From Pectobacterium wasabiae CFBP 3304 (GTDB taxonomy: Bacteria > Pseudomonadota > Gammaproteobacteria > Enterobacterales > Enterobacteriaceae): a DNA stretch of 64,000 bases. Numbering within the stretch: position 1 is the stretch's first letter; each line of letters starts with the position of its first letter. Below, one piece after another: positions 21,525 through 30,332 of this stretch. The DNA lies in contig NZ_CP015750.1 in NCBI RefSeq assembly GCF_001742185.1, positions 1,860,001 to 1,924,000 on the forward strand, given 5' to 3'. The notes beneath the pieces are model-generated. The model was not told where the DNA came from. It saw only the letters and a list, made by a program, of their open reading frames with translations, and did no database searches. Made by a program: the position numbers and the translations under genes.

Positions 21525-22727
21525 TCACACCTCATCGATATTGTTGTATTCCCACAGTCGATTGAAGTGTACATCGTCCAGATTGCGGGCTGAATCCGCG
21601 TTACCAGCAAAGGGTCGCGCGGTAGTTGCCGCGGCTCCCCAAGGTTGTTCTCTGTCATAGCTGGCGTCAATCGTGCTGTCGCGAATGACTAGTTGGCCGT
21701 TTGCCGTCTGGCCGGGCTGGTATCCTGTCTGCCTTGCCCCCTGATCCCAGGCGCGGCCTAGTTTGGCCTTTCTTTCTCCATTGAAGCCTTCGTCTCCCGT
21801 AAAGCGGCAACTTACCGCCAGAAAACCGTATTGCGTCCACGGTATGCTGTCAGGTGCGAAGACATGAATATCTTTCGCCTCACGGCTTGAGACCGTGTGA
21901 AAGTGGACGCGATCGAAGACTGCGGTCGCCCGTCCAAAAACATAATCGACATCACCTTCAATGTAGCTGTCTTTAATGTAGGCGCGGCTGTAGCGGTCTG
22001 TGACGTACTCGTTGCGGAGGTTACTGGTATTGACGAAAAACGTATCCTGACGCCCGATCAGACGAACCCTTTCAAGCTGCATTTTGTCACCGTCGGTGCG
22101 TAGTGCCACGGCCTGATGTGCTCGGCCATCGACTGAATCCAGCAATGAATTGACCACCGTCAGGTTTTTTATCTGGAAATTGTCGCTCTGCGACCAGACC
22201 ACGGCGGCACAGATAGTATCAATCGTCGCGTTCTGCTTTGACGCACAGAGATCGTACATGTACCAGGCTGGATCGCCGGGCTGATACTCGCCGTGCGGGT
22301 TCACCGTTTCTCGGTAGGTTGCTGGTGAGAACATCGAATCCAGCGTGAGTTGAATCACCACATCATCCGGCTGTTTTCCTGCCCCAAATAGCGTGAGCGG
22401 TGGTGCATCGGCGGGGAGGTAGACCGTGCCGGTATAGGTGCCTGGCAGCAATTTAATATCAATACGCGCTCGATCCTGCTGCGTTCGCAGCGCGGCGTTG
22501 ACCGCTTGTTGCACCGTACCGTGCGTTGCGCCGTCTACCCCGACCTGTGGTCCGACAATCCAGGGCGTCGTCGGATCTATCTCAATCGGCGTAGGTTGCC
22601 AAACGTCAGTGTCAGAATGACCATTGTGCCTACGCAACGTAAAATAGTGCGATAGCGTGAAGCGATCCGCTTCTTGCTCAGAGAGAATGGGGCGGTAAGC
22701 GGTGCCGGGGTACGTCGTTTTTGTCAT
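21525..22727 (-). CDS. Pectinesterase-family protein (PemB/YbhC-like)
   Basis: Carbohydrate-esterase-family-8 protein of 400 residues. All catalytic motifs of pectin methylesterases are present: QAVALR, IGRQDTFFV with the acid/base Asp, YIEGDVDYVFGRA with the nucleophile Asp, and LGRAWDQ. It begins MTKTTYPGTAYRPILSEQEA with no hydrophobic signal peptide and no lipobox, unlike the secreted PemA and the outer-membrane lipoprotein PemB, so it looks cytoplasmic and may act on imported oligogalacturonides. The start follows AAGGTAG. It lies 29 bases after glpM on the same strand, possibly in one operon, and beside expI/expR. Confidence 0.85.
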   Translation of the reverse strand: MTKTTYPGTAYRPILSEQEADRFTLSHYFTLRRHNGHSDTDVWQPTPIEIDPTTPWIVGPQVGVDGATHGTVQQAVNAALRTQQDRARIDIKLLPGTYTGTVYLPADAPPLTLFGAGKQPDDVVIQLTLDSMFSPATYRETVNPHGEYQPGDPAWYMYDLCASKQNATIDTICAAVVWSQSDNFQIKNLTVVNSLLDSVDGRAHQAVALRTDGDKMQLERVRLIGRQDTFFVNTSNLRNEYVTDRYSRAYIKDSYIEGDVDYVFGRATAVFDRVHFHTVSSREAKDIHVFAPDSIPWTQYGFLAVSCRFTGDEGFNGERKAKLGRAWDQGARQTGYQPGQTANGQLVIRDSTIDASYDREQPWGAAATTARPFAGNADSARNLDDVHFNRLWEYNNIDEV

Positions 22728-22756
22728 TGCGCTACCTTAATAAAAGAAGTCAGAAG

Positions 22757-23098
22757 CTAATTTCCCTGATACCACGTCCAGATTTTGATCAGCAGTGCCG
22801 CTGATACACTCCAGCATACGACCGCCGCGAGCAGCGCCTGTGGCAACTTCATCCATGCGGTAAAGTAATAAAGTGAGATGAGATAAGCCAGATAAGGAAT
22901 GACGGACCAGATGCCAAACAGGATTGTGGTGCGTAGCGCGTCCAGCCCGCGTTCACTGCCAACAATGTAATGGGCGATCAGGGCGAACGTGGGGAATAGC
23001 GGCACGAGCCCGGCAATGTAATAGTTTCGGCTTTTCGCCAATACGCTGATGAGCAATACGATCAGCGCGCCAATAACAGATTTGATAAACAATGACAT
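22757..23098 (-). CDS. glpM: GlpM family inner-membrane protein
   Basis: A 113-residue protein with four predicted membrane segments, matching E. coli GlpM: KSVIGALIVLLISVLAKSRN, the near-identical block NYYIAGLVPLFPTFALIAHY, and SERGLDALRTTILF. In Pseudomonas GlpM has been linked to alginate formation; its biochemical role is unknown. The ATG at 23098 gives the family length; an upstream extension has no ribosome site. It probably shares a transcript with the pectinesterase-like gene and diverges from the lipid operon. Confidence 0.88.
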   Translation of the reverse strand: MSLFIKSVIGALIVLLISVLAKSRNYYIAGLVPLFPTFALIAHYIVGSERGLDALRTTILFGIWSVIPYLAYLISLYYFTAWMKLPQALLAAVVCWSVSAALLIKIWTWYQGN

Positions 23099-23237
23099 AA
23101 GTATGACTTCTGGCTTAATAACGCAGCGAATAAATAGAGAATACTGAAAAAAAAGCGGTAGGGAAGCGTGGGAGTACATAGGTAAAGATTTAAATTTGTG
23201 GTGATTTCGTTATTCTTAGCAGCAGAATGAATAAATA

Positions 23238-23264
23238 CTGTACGGTATGACATGATCCGTACAG
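23238..23264. promoter_or_regulatory. Inverted repeat upstream of the lipid operon
   Basis: CTGTACGG and CCGTACAG form a perfect 8-bp-arm inverted repeat with an 11-base spacer, ending 30 bases before the start of the first gene of the lipid operon and within the divergent promoter region shared with glpM. The CTGTAC half site recalls lux boxes, but the overall length (27) is longer than the usual 20. Confidence 0.5.
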
Positions 23265-23294
23265 ATAAAACGCTAATAAATCTGAAAAGGATTG

Positions 23295-24311
23295 ATGTTG
23301 AAGACGCAAAGTCATGCATTTACTCAGGGATTGGTTCCACTCAAGATTATTTCTACCGGCAGCGCGCTTCCTGCGCAGCGGGTGACCTCGGCTGAATTAG
23401 ATGTGCGGTTTAATAAACCCGCAGGCTATGTCGAAAGCCGTTCAGGCATTATCTATCGTCACCATGCGGATAATCATGCCAGCCAGGCTGAACTTGGTGT
23501 GGCGGCGTTAAATGACGCGCTGACTCGGAGTGTTATTCCACCCGCATCCATCGATCTACTGTTGTTTGCTTCCGCGATCCCGATTCAGGCGCTGCCTTAT
23601 AGCGCCAGTCATTTATTAAAAGTATCGTCCCTGCCGAAAGGGACGGCCTGTTTTGATATTAACAGCAGTTGCGTCAGCTTTATTTCTGCCCTTCAGGTAG
23701 CCGCAGGGTTGTTAAATACCGGTGCCTATCGGCGCATTGCCATTGTCTCTACCGAATTGGCCTCACGCGGTATTGACTGGGATGACGAAGAATCGTCGCT
23801 GATTTTTGGTGATGGTGCCGCTTGTGCCATTGTTGAACGTGGTGATGGTCGCAGCGGGATTGCGGCGTGTCTGCTGGAAACCTACCCGAAGGGCAATGAG
23901 CTGTGTCAGATCCGCGCAGGCGGTACGTTGCGTAATCCGCGAGCGGGGATGGAACTGCATGATTTTCTGTTCCATATGCAGGGAAAACGGTTGTTCAGGC
24001 AGGCTTCTGCCTTGATTGAGGGTTATCTGCAACGGTTGCTGGATGCCAGTGGCTTCACGCTTGAGCAGATGGCGGCAGTGGTTCCGCATCAGGCCAGCCA
24101 CCTGTCGCTGGAGCATATGCGTAAGAGGCTGGCGATCCCGACAGACAGATTGATTGATATTTACCGTTACCACGGTAATCAGGTGGCGGCCTCGATTCCG
24201 ACAGCGCTGCACCATGCCATCGTGACGCAACGCCTGCCAGAAGGTGAACCCGCGATGCTGGTCGGTACGGCAGCCGGGTTGACGCTGGGCGGAATGGTAC
24301 TGATTCCATGA
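23295..24311 (+). CDS. 3-oxoacyl-ACP synthase III-like condensing enzyme
   Basis: Thiolase-fold enzyme of 338 residues resembling FabH and OleA. The Cys-His-Asn triad is intact: Cys126 in DINSSCVSFISALQVA, His265 in VVPHQASHLS, Asn295 in YHGNQVAAS. The FGDGAACAIVE loop and the C-terminal GTAAGLTLGG complete the fold. Such enzymes do Claisen condensation of an acyl-CoA or acyl-ACP with a second acyl unit. It differs enough from housekeeping FabH that a dedicated role is likely. The ATG at 23295 follows AAAAGG. It is the first gene of an eight-gene operon and overlaps the next gene by 4 bases (ATGA). Confidence 0.85.
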   Translation: MLKTQSHAFTQGLVPLKIISTGSALPAQRVTSAELDVRFNKPAGYVESRSGIIYRHHADNHASQAELGVAALNDALTRSVIPPASIDLLLFASAIPIQALPYSASHLLKVSSLPKGTACFDINSSCVSFISALQVAAGLLNTGAYRRIAIVSTELASRGIDWDDEESSLIFGDGAACAIVERGDGRSGIAACLLETYPKGNELCQIRAGGTLRNPRAGMELHDFLFHMQGKRLFRQASALIEGYLQRLLDASGFTLEQMAAVVPHQASHLSLEHMRKRLAIPTDRLIDIYRYHGNQVAASIPTALHHAIVTQRLPEGEPAMLVGTAAGLTLGGMVLIP

Positions 24312-25336
24312 AGGTCTTCGTCACTGGCGCCACCAGCGGGTTGGGGCGTAACGCGGTGGAATGGTTGCTTCAGGCTGGGCATCAGGTGTTGGCCTGTGGG
24401 CGCGATCGCACGGTGGGGCAACAGCTTGAAGCACTGGGTGTACAGTTTGCCTATATTGATTTGGTCGAAACGTCGCTAGAGCAGTATCGATCGCTGATGA
24501 AAGGCTGCGATGCCGTCTGGCACTGTGCGGCGAAGTCGTCGCCGTGGGGTCAATATGATGACTTCTATCAGAATAATACCGAGGTAACGGCGCGGCTGGC
24601 CGATGCGGCTGGCCAGTTGGGTATCCCGCGCTTTGTCCATATCTCTACGCCAGCGATTTACTTCGATTATCAGCATCACCTGAACATTGACGAAAGCTAC
24701 CGCGCGACGCGTTTTGCCAATCATTATGCGCAGACCAAATTTCTGGCGGAAGAACGGCTTCGTGTGCTGACGTCGCGTTATCCGCAAACGACTTATGTGA
24801 TCCTGCGTCCGCGTGGTCTGTTCGGCCCGCACGACCGTGTGATCCTGCCGCGCATTCTGGAACAGATCGCGGTAGGCGGCGGCGTGCTGCGCCTTCCGCG
24901 CGGCGGCGAGGCGCTGCTGGATCTGACGTTTGTCGGCAACGTAGTAGAAGCGATGGCGCTTGCCAGCCAGCGAACGGGATTAGTTTCTGGCTCGACGTAC
25001 AACATCACCAACCATGAGCCCGCACGCCTTGCAGACATGCTTGCTCAACTGCTGGCGGGGCAACTGGGGATGAATTATCGCATTAAGGCGGTGCCGTATC
25101 CGTTGCTGCATGCGGTGGCGGGTGGGATGGAGCTGTTCTCGTGGTGTAGCCGGAAAGAGCCGCTGCTGACGCGCTACAGCGCGGGCGCGGTGAATTTCGA
25201 TATGACGCTCAGCGCCGAAAAAGCGCAGCAAGAGCTGGGCTATCAGCCGCGTTTCTCCCTTCAACAGGGCATCGAATTAACCGGTAACTGGTTCAACGCA
25301 CAGCTTGCGCAGCGGAGTACTGACGGACATGGCTAA
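24308..25336 (+). CDS. NAD(P)-dependent epimerase/reductase (extended SDR; 3-beta-HSD-like)
   Basis: A 342-residue extended short-chain dehydrogenase/reductase. The nucleotide site is KVFVTGATSGLGRNAVEWLL at the N terminus; the active site has Ser113/Thr114 (HISTPAIYF), Tyr140 and Lys144 (NHYAQTKFLAEE). The later block YVILRPRGLFGPHDRVILPR is typical of the 3-beta-hydroxysteroid dehydrogenase/OleD branch. Next to the condensing enzyme it most simply reduces a beta-keto group to a beta-hydroxy group, which is inference. Start and stop overlap the neighbours by 4 and 8 bases, implying coupled translation. Confidence 0.82.
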   Translation: MKVFVTGATSGLGRNAVEWLLQAGHQVLACGRDRTVGQQLEALGVQFAYIDLVETSLEQYRSLMKGCDAVWHCAAKSSPWGQYDDFYQNNTEVTARLADAAGQLGIPRFVHISTPAIYFDYQHHLNIDESYRATRFANHYAQTKFLAEERLRVLTSRYPQTTYVILRPRGLFGPHDRVILPRILEQIAVGGGVLRLPRGGEALLDLTFVGNVVEAMALASQRTGLVSGSTYNITNHEPARLADMLAQLLAGQLGMNYRIKAVPYPLLHAVAGGMELFSWCSRKEPLLTRYSAGAVNFDMTLSAEKAQQELGYQPRFSLQQGIELTGNWFNAQLAQRSTDGHG

Positions 25337-26135
25337 TATTTCGACGTTTGAAGTAGGGTACTGCCTGCATCCGGGCTGCATGGCGCTGCGCGGTGCGGGG
25401 TGGAAGGTGTGCCGTTTTCCGGCGCGAGTCTGGATGCTGGAAAGCCAGGGCAAGCGCTGGCTGTGGGATACCGGTTATGCGCAGCATTTCACCGATGCCA
25501 CGCGATCCGGCCTGTTTCAACTGTACCGTAGAATGACGCCGGTGCATTTCGAGACGAAAGACGCGCTGATTCACCAGCTACACGGGCAGGGGATTCAACC
25601 TGCGGACATCGACGGCCTGATTATCTCCCATTTTCACGGTGACCATATCGCAGGGCTGCGGGATTTTCCCGCCGTGCCATTTATCTGTTCTGCGCTGGGC
25701 TGGCAACAGACGCGGAATCTGCGTGGTTTCGCGGCGTTGAAGCGGGCGTTTGTGCCTGCGCTGATACCTGAACATTTTGAGCAGGCACTCCAGTTTGTCG
25801 AAAATTTCCCGCTTACCGACCTGCCTGCTGAGCTGGCACCGTTTACGCAAGGCTATGCGTTGCCGGGTAGCGATAAAGAGATCGTGCTGGTGCCGTTGCC
25901 CGGACACGCAGTCGGACACCTCGGCGCGTTTGTGTTGACGGAAAACGGCTGGGTGCTGCTGGCAAGCGATGCCGCCTGGTCGCCGCACAGCTATCGCGAA
26001 GGTCGCGGGCCGTCGCGCTTGGCGAATCTGGTGATGGACGATCCAACAGCCTATTACCAAACGTTAGACCAACTGCATCGGTTGCATCTGAACGGGCAGG
26101 TTGAGATTCGGCTGTGTCACGAGGGCGACCTATGA
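25329..26135 (+). CDS. Metallo-beta-lactamase-fold hydrolase
   Basis: A 268-residue dinuclear-zinc-type hydrolase. Ligands are all present: His101, His103, Asp105 and His106 in SHFHGDHIAGL, His193 in LPGHAVGHLG and Asp214 in LLASDAAWSPH. The layout resembles the acyl-homoserine-lactonase and glyoxalase-II branches. In the operon it could release a thioester or lactone intermediate; since the quorum-sensing genes are only 4 kb away, lactonase activity on acyl-homoserine lactones is another possibility. No signal peptide, so cytoplasmic. It overlaps both neighbours. Confidence 0.82.
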   Translation: MANISTFEVGYCLHPGCMALRGAGWKVCRFPARVWMLESQGKRWLWDTGYAQHFTDATRSGLFQLYRRMTPVHFETKDALIHQLHGQGIQPADIDGLIISHFHGDHIAGLRDFPAVPFICSALGWQQTRNLRGFAALKRAFVPALIPEHFEQALQFVENFPLTDLPAELAPFTQGYALPGSDKEIVLVPLPGHAVGHLGAFVLTENGWVLLASDAAWSPHSYREGRGPSRLANLVMDDPTAYYQTLDQLHRLHLNGQVEIRLCHEGDL

Positions 26136-27418
26136 TTCCGCTGATGACGATCTGGCATTATTTGCGTGCCAGACGCCTGAGTTTTTCCACTCGTCAGGCG
26201 CTTGAACGCCATCAGCAGCGCCAGCTTTCTCGTTTTGCGCGGCGGGTATTGGCGCGTAGTCCTTATTTTCAACCTTACTGTCAGCTACCGATCGCGTTCT
26301 GGCCGATGATGGATAAAGCCGTGATGATGGCCGAATTCGATCGGATGAATACCGCCGGGCTTAAGCGGGACGACCTGCTCGCCTGTGCACGTCGCAGTGA
26401 GGACGATCGCGACTTCACGCCAAATGTGAATGGGTTTAGCGTCGGGTTGTCGTCCGGCACCTCGGGTCAACGCGGTCTGTTTGTCGTCAGCCCACGCGAA
26501 CAGCAGATTTGGGCCGGAGGCATGCTGGCAAAAATGCTGCCGGACGGCTTACGCGCGGGTGAACGGGTGGCGCTGTTCCTGCGGGCGGATAACAATCTCT
26601 ATCACAGCGTCGATAACCGCTGGCTCAGCCTGTCGTTCTACGATCTCTTCGCGCCGTTTACTGAACATTTTTCGCGTCTGGAAATGTGGTCACCGTCGAT
26701 TATTGTCGCACCCGCGCAGGTGCTGCGCGAGCTGGCGCTGGCGGTACAGCGCGGTGAACTGCGTCTGTCTGTCAAGAAGGTGATTTCCGTGGCTGAGGTG
26801 CTGGAGCCGCAGGATAAGCAACTGTTGCAGCAGGTGTTCGGGCAGGTTGGGGAAGTGTATCAGGCGACGGAAGGCTTTCTGGCATCGACCTGTGAGCAGG
26901 GTACGTTACACCTCAACGAAGAATTTATTCACATCGAGCCGCAGTGGCTGGATGATGAACGCTTTACGCCCATCATTACCGATTTCACCCGCAGCACGCA
27001 GCCAATTGTGCGCTATCGACTGGATGATGTGTTGGTGAAGCACAAAGCGCCTTGCGCCTGTGGTCGGGTGACGATGGCGATAGCCCGTATTGAAGGGCGC
27101 AGCGATGACAGCCTACGTCTGCCGGACAGCAGCGGTGAACCTCAAACCGTGTTTGCGGATCTCTGTAGCCGGGTGATTGCCAATGCGTTGCCGCTACATG
27201 CCGACTATCGGTTGGTACAGCAGGGAGACGCGACGCTGCATTTATCCGCCGCGTGTAGCCTGCCGGAGCTGGAAGCCTGTCGGGACAGTCTGTCGCAGCA
27301 GTTTGCATTGCAGGGCATTGAGGCATCGCGGCTACGGTGGCAGTTAACCGTCGGAGAGATCGCACCAGAATTCACGCAAAAGCGCAGACGCATTACCCGC
27401 CTGAAGGAGGAAGCATGA
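26132..27418 (+). CDS. Adenylate-forming enzyme (CoF synthetase / PaaK-like)
   Basis: A 428-residue member of the adenylate-forming superfamily of the PaaK/CapK branch (families labelled F390 or CoF synthetase-related). The ATP loop SSGTSGQRG is at 107-115, a YQATEGFLASTC block corresponds to the A5 region, and TQPIVRYRLDDVL to the A7 region, followed by a Cys pair (APCACGRV). It should activate a carboxylic acid as acyl-AMP and either transfer it to CoA or another acceptor or close a ring. The substrate is unknown. The start at 26132 overlaps the previous stop as ATGA. Confidence 0.8.
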   Translation: MIPLMTIWHYLRARRLSFSTRQALERHQQRQLSRFARRVLARSPYFQPYCQLPIAFWPMMDKAVMMAEFDRMNTAGLKRDDLLACARRSEDDRDFTPNVNGFSVGLSSGTSGQRGLFVVSPREQQIWAGGMLAKMLPDGLRAGERVALFLRADNNLYHSVDNRWLSLSFYDLFAPFTEHFSRLEMWSPSIIVAPAQVLRELALAVQRGELRLSVKKVISVAEVLEPQDKQLLQQVFGQVGEVYQATEGFLASTCEQGTLHLNEEFIHIEPQWLDDERFTPIITDFTRSTQPIVRYRLDDVLVKHKAPCACGRVTMAIARIEGRSDDSLRLPDSSGEPQTVFADLCSRVIANALPLHADYRLVQQGDATLHLSAACSLPELEACRDSLSQQFALQGIEASRLRWQLTVGEIAPEFTQKRRRITRLKEEA

Positions 27419-28071
27419 TGCGACTTCCTCAAACAACGATGCTATTGCGGCTGAAAGCGCTGCTCTTCGGCTGGGGATCGGTTGGGGTCGTGTATCAACT
27501 GAGCGCACAGTTTCAGGGACAGGGAACGGTGTTACCCCCCTCGATTGTTGATGAATGGATTCCTTTTAGCGCCTCGGCTATCTGGCTGTATCTCTCCTTT
27601 TTCATCATCATTCCACTGTCTTACTTATCCTGCCCGATTACGCGCTTGGCTGGATTACGTCGGGCAACGCAGCTTACGGCGTTGGTTGCGGGCGCGGTGT
27701 ACCTGATTTTTCCAACCACGATGACTTATCCGCAGGTCATCGGGGACGATCTCCCTGCCCGTCTGCTACAGCTTTTGCAGCGTATCGATTCGCCGCAAAA
27801 CTGCCTGCCGTCGCTGCACATTGCGCTAACGGTGCTGGCGGTGTGGGCGATGAGCGATAGTCAGCAGAAAGTGAAAACGGGCTTGTATCTTCTATGGGGG
27901 GCGGCGATTGCCTTTTCCATCCTGCAACTGCGCCGACACCTGTTCATCGATCTGGTGACCGGGGCGATGCTGGCGGGGATCGTCGGATGGGTCTTTCTGC
28001 GTAGTCGGGAGGCGGTGAAGACTATTGCCCCAACGGCTACGTTACACAACGATAAGCGCCATCAGGAATGA
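27415..28071 (+). CDS. PAP2-superfamily membrane protein
   Basis: A 218-residue protein with five to six membrane segments. Two phosphatidic-acid-phosphatase-type motifs are visible: NCLPSLHIALTV (PSxH) and LQLRRHLFIDLVTGAML (the H...D motif); the first KxxxxxxRP motif is not evident. This combination recalls inositol-phosphotransferase (Aur1-like) members, so the enzyme may transfer or remove a phospho-headgroup on a lipid. It overlaps the previous gene as ATGA, after a strong AAGGAGG site. Confidence 0.75.
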   Translation: MMRLPQTTMLLRLKALLFGWGSVGVVYQLSAQFQGQGTVLPPSIVDEWIPFSASAIWLYLSFFIIIPLSYLSCPITRLAGLRRATQLTALVAGAVYLIFPTTMTYPQVIGDDLPARLLQLLQRIDSPQNCLPSLHIALTVLAVWAMSDSQQKVKTGLYLLWGAAIAFSILQLRRHLFIDLVTGAMLAGIVGWVFLRSREAVKTIAPTATLHNDKRHQE

Positions 28072-28075
28072 CATC

Positions 28076-29200
28076 ATGATCGATTTGGCATTACCAATCG
28101 TCTTTATGCTGGTTGTGGTGATTGGCGAAGCGCTGGTTTTACAGTGGATGCAGCGCGAGAAGGTGAACTGGCATGACGTCGTGTTCAACCTGAATTCAGG
28201 GCATATCATGCTGTGGCTCTTTCGCAGCGTGGAAATTTTTTGCTATGGCTATGTCGCGGCGCACTTCAGTTTGGGCTGGGTAGAAAGCTGGCCGACAGTG
28301 CTGATATGGCTGTTCGCGATACTCGCCTGGGATTTCGGTTTCTATTGGCTACATCGCCTGCACCATACTTTTGGCGTACTGTGGGCGGTGCATGTGGTTC
28401 ATCATCAGGGTGAACATTTCAATCTGTCGCTGGGCGTGCGTAACTCGTGGTATTCCTCGCTGACCTCAATTCCGTTCTTCCTGATTCTGGCGCTGCTTGG
28501 CGTTCCGCTGTATGTGTTCGTTACCGTTTCTATCCTGCATTACAGCGTCCAACTCTTTAACCATAACGCGATGACGCCCAAACTGGGCTGGCTTGAAAAG
28601 GTGTTGGTAACGCCAGCACACCATCGGGTACACCACGTGAACGACCGCGCTTACGCCGATAAGAACTTCGGCGGCACCTTTATTTTTTGGGACAAACTGT
28701 TCGGCAGCTTTTGCCCACAACTGCCCGATACGCCTTTCCGCTATGGCGCAGGCAGAGAAATACCATCGGAAAACCCGTTTTGGGCCAGTAACCTGCCTTT
28801 TATGTCGTACCTGAAATTGCCGGTGCGTCGCACGCGTCAGGCGACGTTTCACTGTACGCCGATAGCATTGATTGCTGGGGCGATGCTGCTATTTGCACTC
28901 GTGGTGGGCTATGTTTACCTGTATGGCTACGGTTATGACTCCGCCAACGTGTCGCAGGTGGCTCTCTTCCTGCTGCTAGTGGCAGGTGCGGTTGCGCTGG
29001 GCGGCATTTCCGAAGGTCGGCGGTGGGGCATTTACGTCTGGCTGCTGGTGGTGTTGCTATTCCCTGCCGTGTTTCTTGTCTATCTGGGCTGGGAAGCGCT
29101 CTATTGGAAGATAGCCATGCTGGCACTAGCGCTGCACGGGCTGGCGATGGCGGTCGGCTGGGGTCGACGCTCCCTTACAGAGGAGCATGGAAATGGCTAA
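28076..29200 (+). CDS. Sterol desaturase / fatty acid hydroxylase family protein
   Basis: A 374-residue membrane protein with the di-iron histidine clusters of this family: HRLHHT, HVVHHQGEHFN and TPAHHRVHHVNDRAYADKNF, followed by GTFIFWDKLFGSF, a hallmark of the hydroxylase superfamily. The last 110 residues form a further hydrophobic domain of three or four membrane segments. It may hydroxylate or desaturate the lipid made by the upstream enzymes. No sterol pathway is evident in this window. Start at 28076 is 8 bases after AGGA; the 3' end overlaps the next gene. Confidence 0.82.
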   Translation: MIDLALPIVFMLVVVIGEALVLQWMQREKVNWHDVVFNLNSGHIMLWLFRSVEIFCYGYVAAHFSLGWVESWPTVLIWLFAILAWDFGFYWLHRLHHTFGVLWAVHVVHHQGEHFNLSLGVRNSWYSSLTSIPFFLILALLGVPLYVFVTVSILHYSVQLFNHNAMTPKLGWLEKVLVTPAHHRVHHVNDRAYADKNFGGTFIFWDKLFGSFCPQLPDTPFRYGAGREIPSENPFWASNLPFMSYLKLPVRRTRQATFHCTPIALIAGAMLLFALVVGYVYLYGYGYDSANVSQVALFLLLVAGAVALGGISEGRRWGIYVWLLVVLLFPAVFLVYLGWEALYWKIAMLALALHGLAMAVGWGRRSLTEEHGNG

Positions 29201-30332
29201 TGTGCTTCCCGCCAAGCGGTATCCTGCGAGGGGCGAACAGGCTTTTCATCGGGCATTACAGCGAGAAACGTCGGCCTATCTCCGTGCTAACCACGATCAT
29301 CGCTTTGCCGATGGCGGCCAGTTTATTAAGGCTGGATTACTCTTGTTATGCTGCATTGCCTGTTATGCCTTGTGCCTGATGCAGCAGACGTCATGGGCGT
29401 TCTTCCTGAGCTATTTTTCTTTCATCATGCTGTCGATGGTATTGAACATCATCGTTAATCATGACGCGTCCCATAATACGTTTTTCCGCAACCGAACGCT
29501 CAATCGCGTGGTCGGGCGCATAGTGACGCTGCCATTAGGCATCGATCCTGACTATTGGCGTTTGCGTCACGTGGACTTCCACCATCTTTATCCGAATGTG
29601 GAGCATTACGATCTGGATACGGAAGAGAACGGTGTTTTCCGCCAAACGCCTTTTCAGCGCCACCGTTCCTACATGCGCTATCAGCATCTTTACTGGCCGC
29701 TGGTGGCTGCGTTCTCGCTCCCCTATATCGCCTGGATCTTCGATTGGGCCGATCGTTTGGGTAAAACTCCCGTCAACGCCCGCTCAGCGCAATCAGGCCG
29801 TGATGGATGGTTGATTTTTATCGCCAGTAAAATCGGTCATCTCCTGCTGTTACTGGTGATTCCCATCATGGTGGGATCGGCACACGGCATTAGCCCCGGC
29901 ATCGTGCTGCTAAGCTATTTACTAGGCCAGATGTTGGCCTCGCTGCTGGTGGTATTTTTACTGCTGGGTACGCACTGGGCAGAGGCTGAGTTCTATGCCG
30001 TTACTGAAGCTGAGGCGATGCCTCAAGGCTGGTATCAGCATAACTTTGCGACCGCCTGTGACTGGTTGCCGACGCCGCGCTGGCTTGAGCACTGGACGGG
30101 AGGGCTGCATTTACACCTGACGCATCATCTTTTCCCAGGATGGCATCATCGGCACTACCCCGCGCTCGCCGCTATTTTACGCCGCGTTGCCGCCGAGCAT
30201 GGTATGAACTACCGCTGCATTACCTATCGTGAGCTATTGGCTAGCCAGCGTCGGTTTTTAAAATCGATGGGTGAAGGTCACGATCGGCATCCTGTGCCAC
30301 ATACCGTAGAACATAAATCAGAGGAAGAATGA
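29193..30332 (+). CDS. Fatty acid desaturase family protein (copy 1)
   Basis: A 379-residue membrane desaturase with all three histidine boxes: HDASHNTFF, RHVDFHHLYPNVEHYD and LHLTHHLFPGWHHRHYP. About four membrane segments are visible. The ATG at 29193 is 7 bases after AGGAG (29187 is closer and less likely). It is clearly paralogous to the following gene: both share the HDASHN-FFR, YDLD-EENGV-RQ-P and LTHH-FP-W-HRHYPAL blocks. Confidence 0.85.
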   Translation: MANVLPAKRYPARGEQAFHRALQRETSAYLRANHDHRFADGGQFIKAGLLLLCCIACYALCLMQQTSWAFFLSYFSFIMLSMVLNIIVNHDASHNTFFRNRTLNRVVGRIVTLPLGIDPDYWRLRHVDFHHLYPNVEHYDLDTEENGVFRQTPFQRHRSYMRYQHLYWPLVAAFSLPYIAWIFDWADRLGKTPVNARSAQSGRDGWLIFIASKIGHLLLLLVIPIMVGSAHGISPGIVLLSYLLGQMLASLLVVFLLLGTHWAEAEFYAVTEAEAMPQGWYQHNFATACDWLPTPRWLEHWTGGLHLHLTHHLFPGWHHRHYPALAAILRRVAAEHGMNYRCITYRELLASQRRFLKSMGEGHDRHPVPHTVEHKSEEE

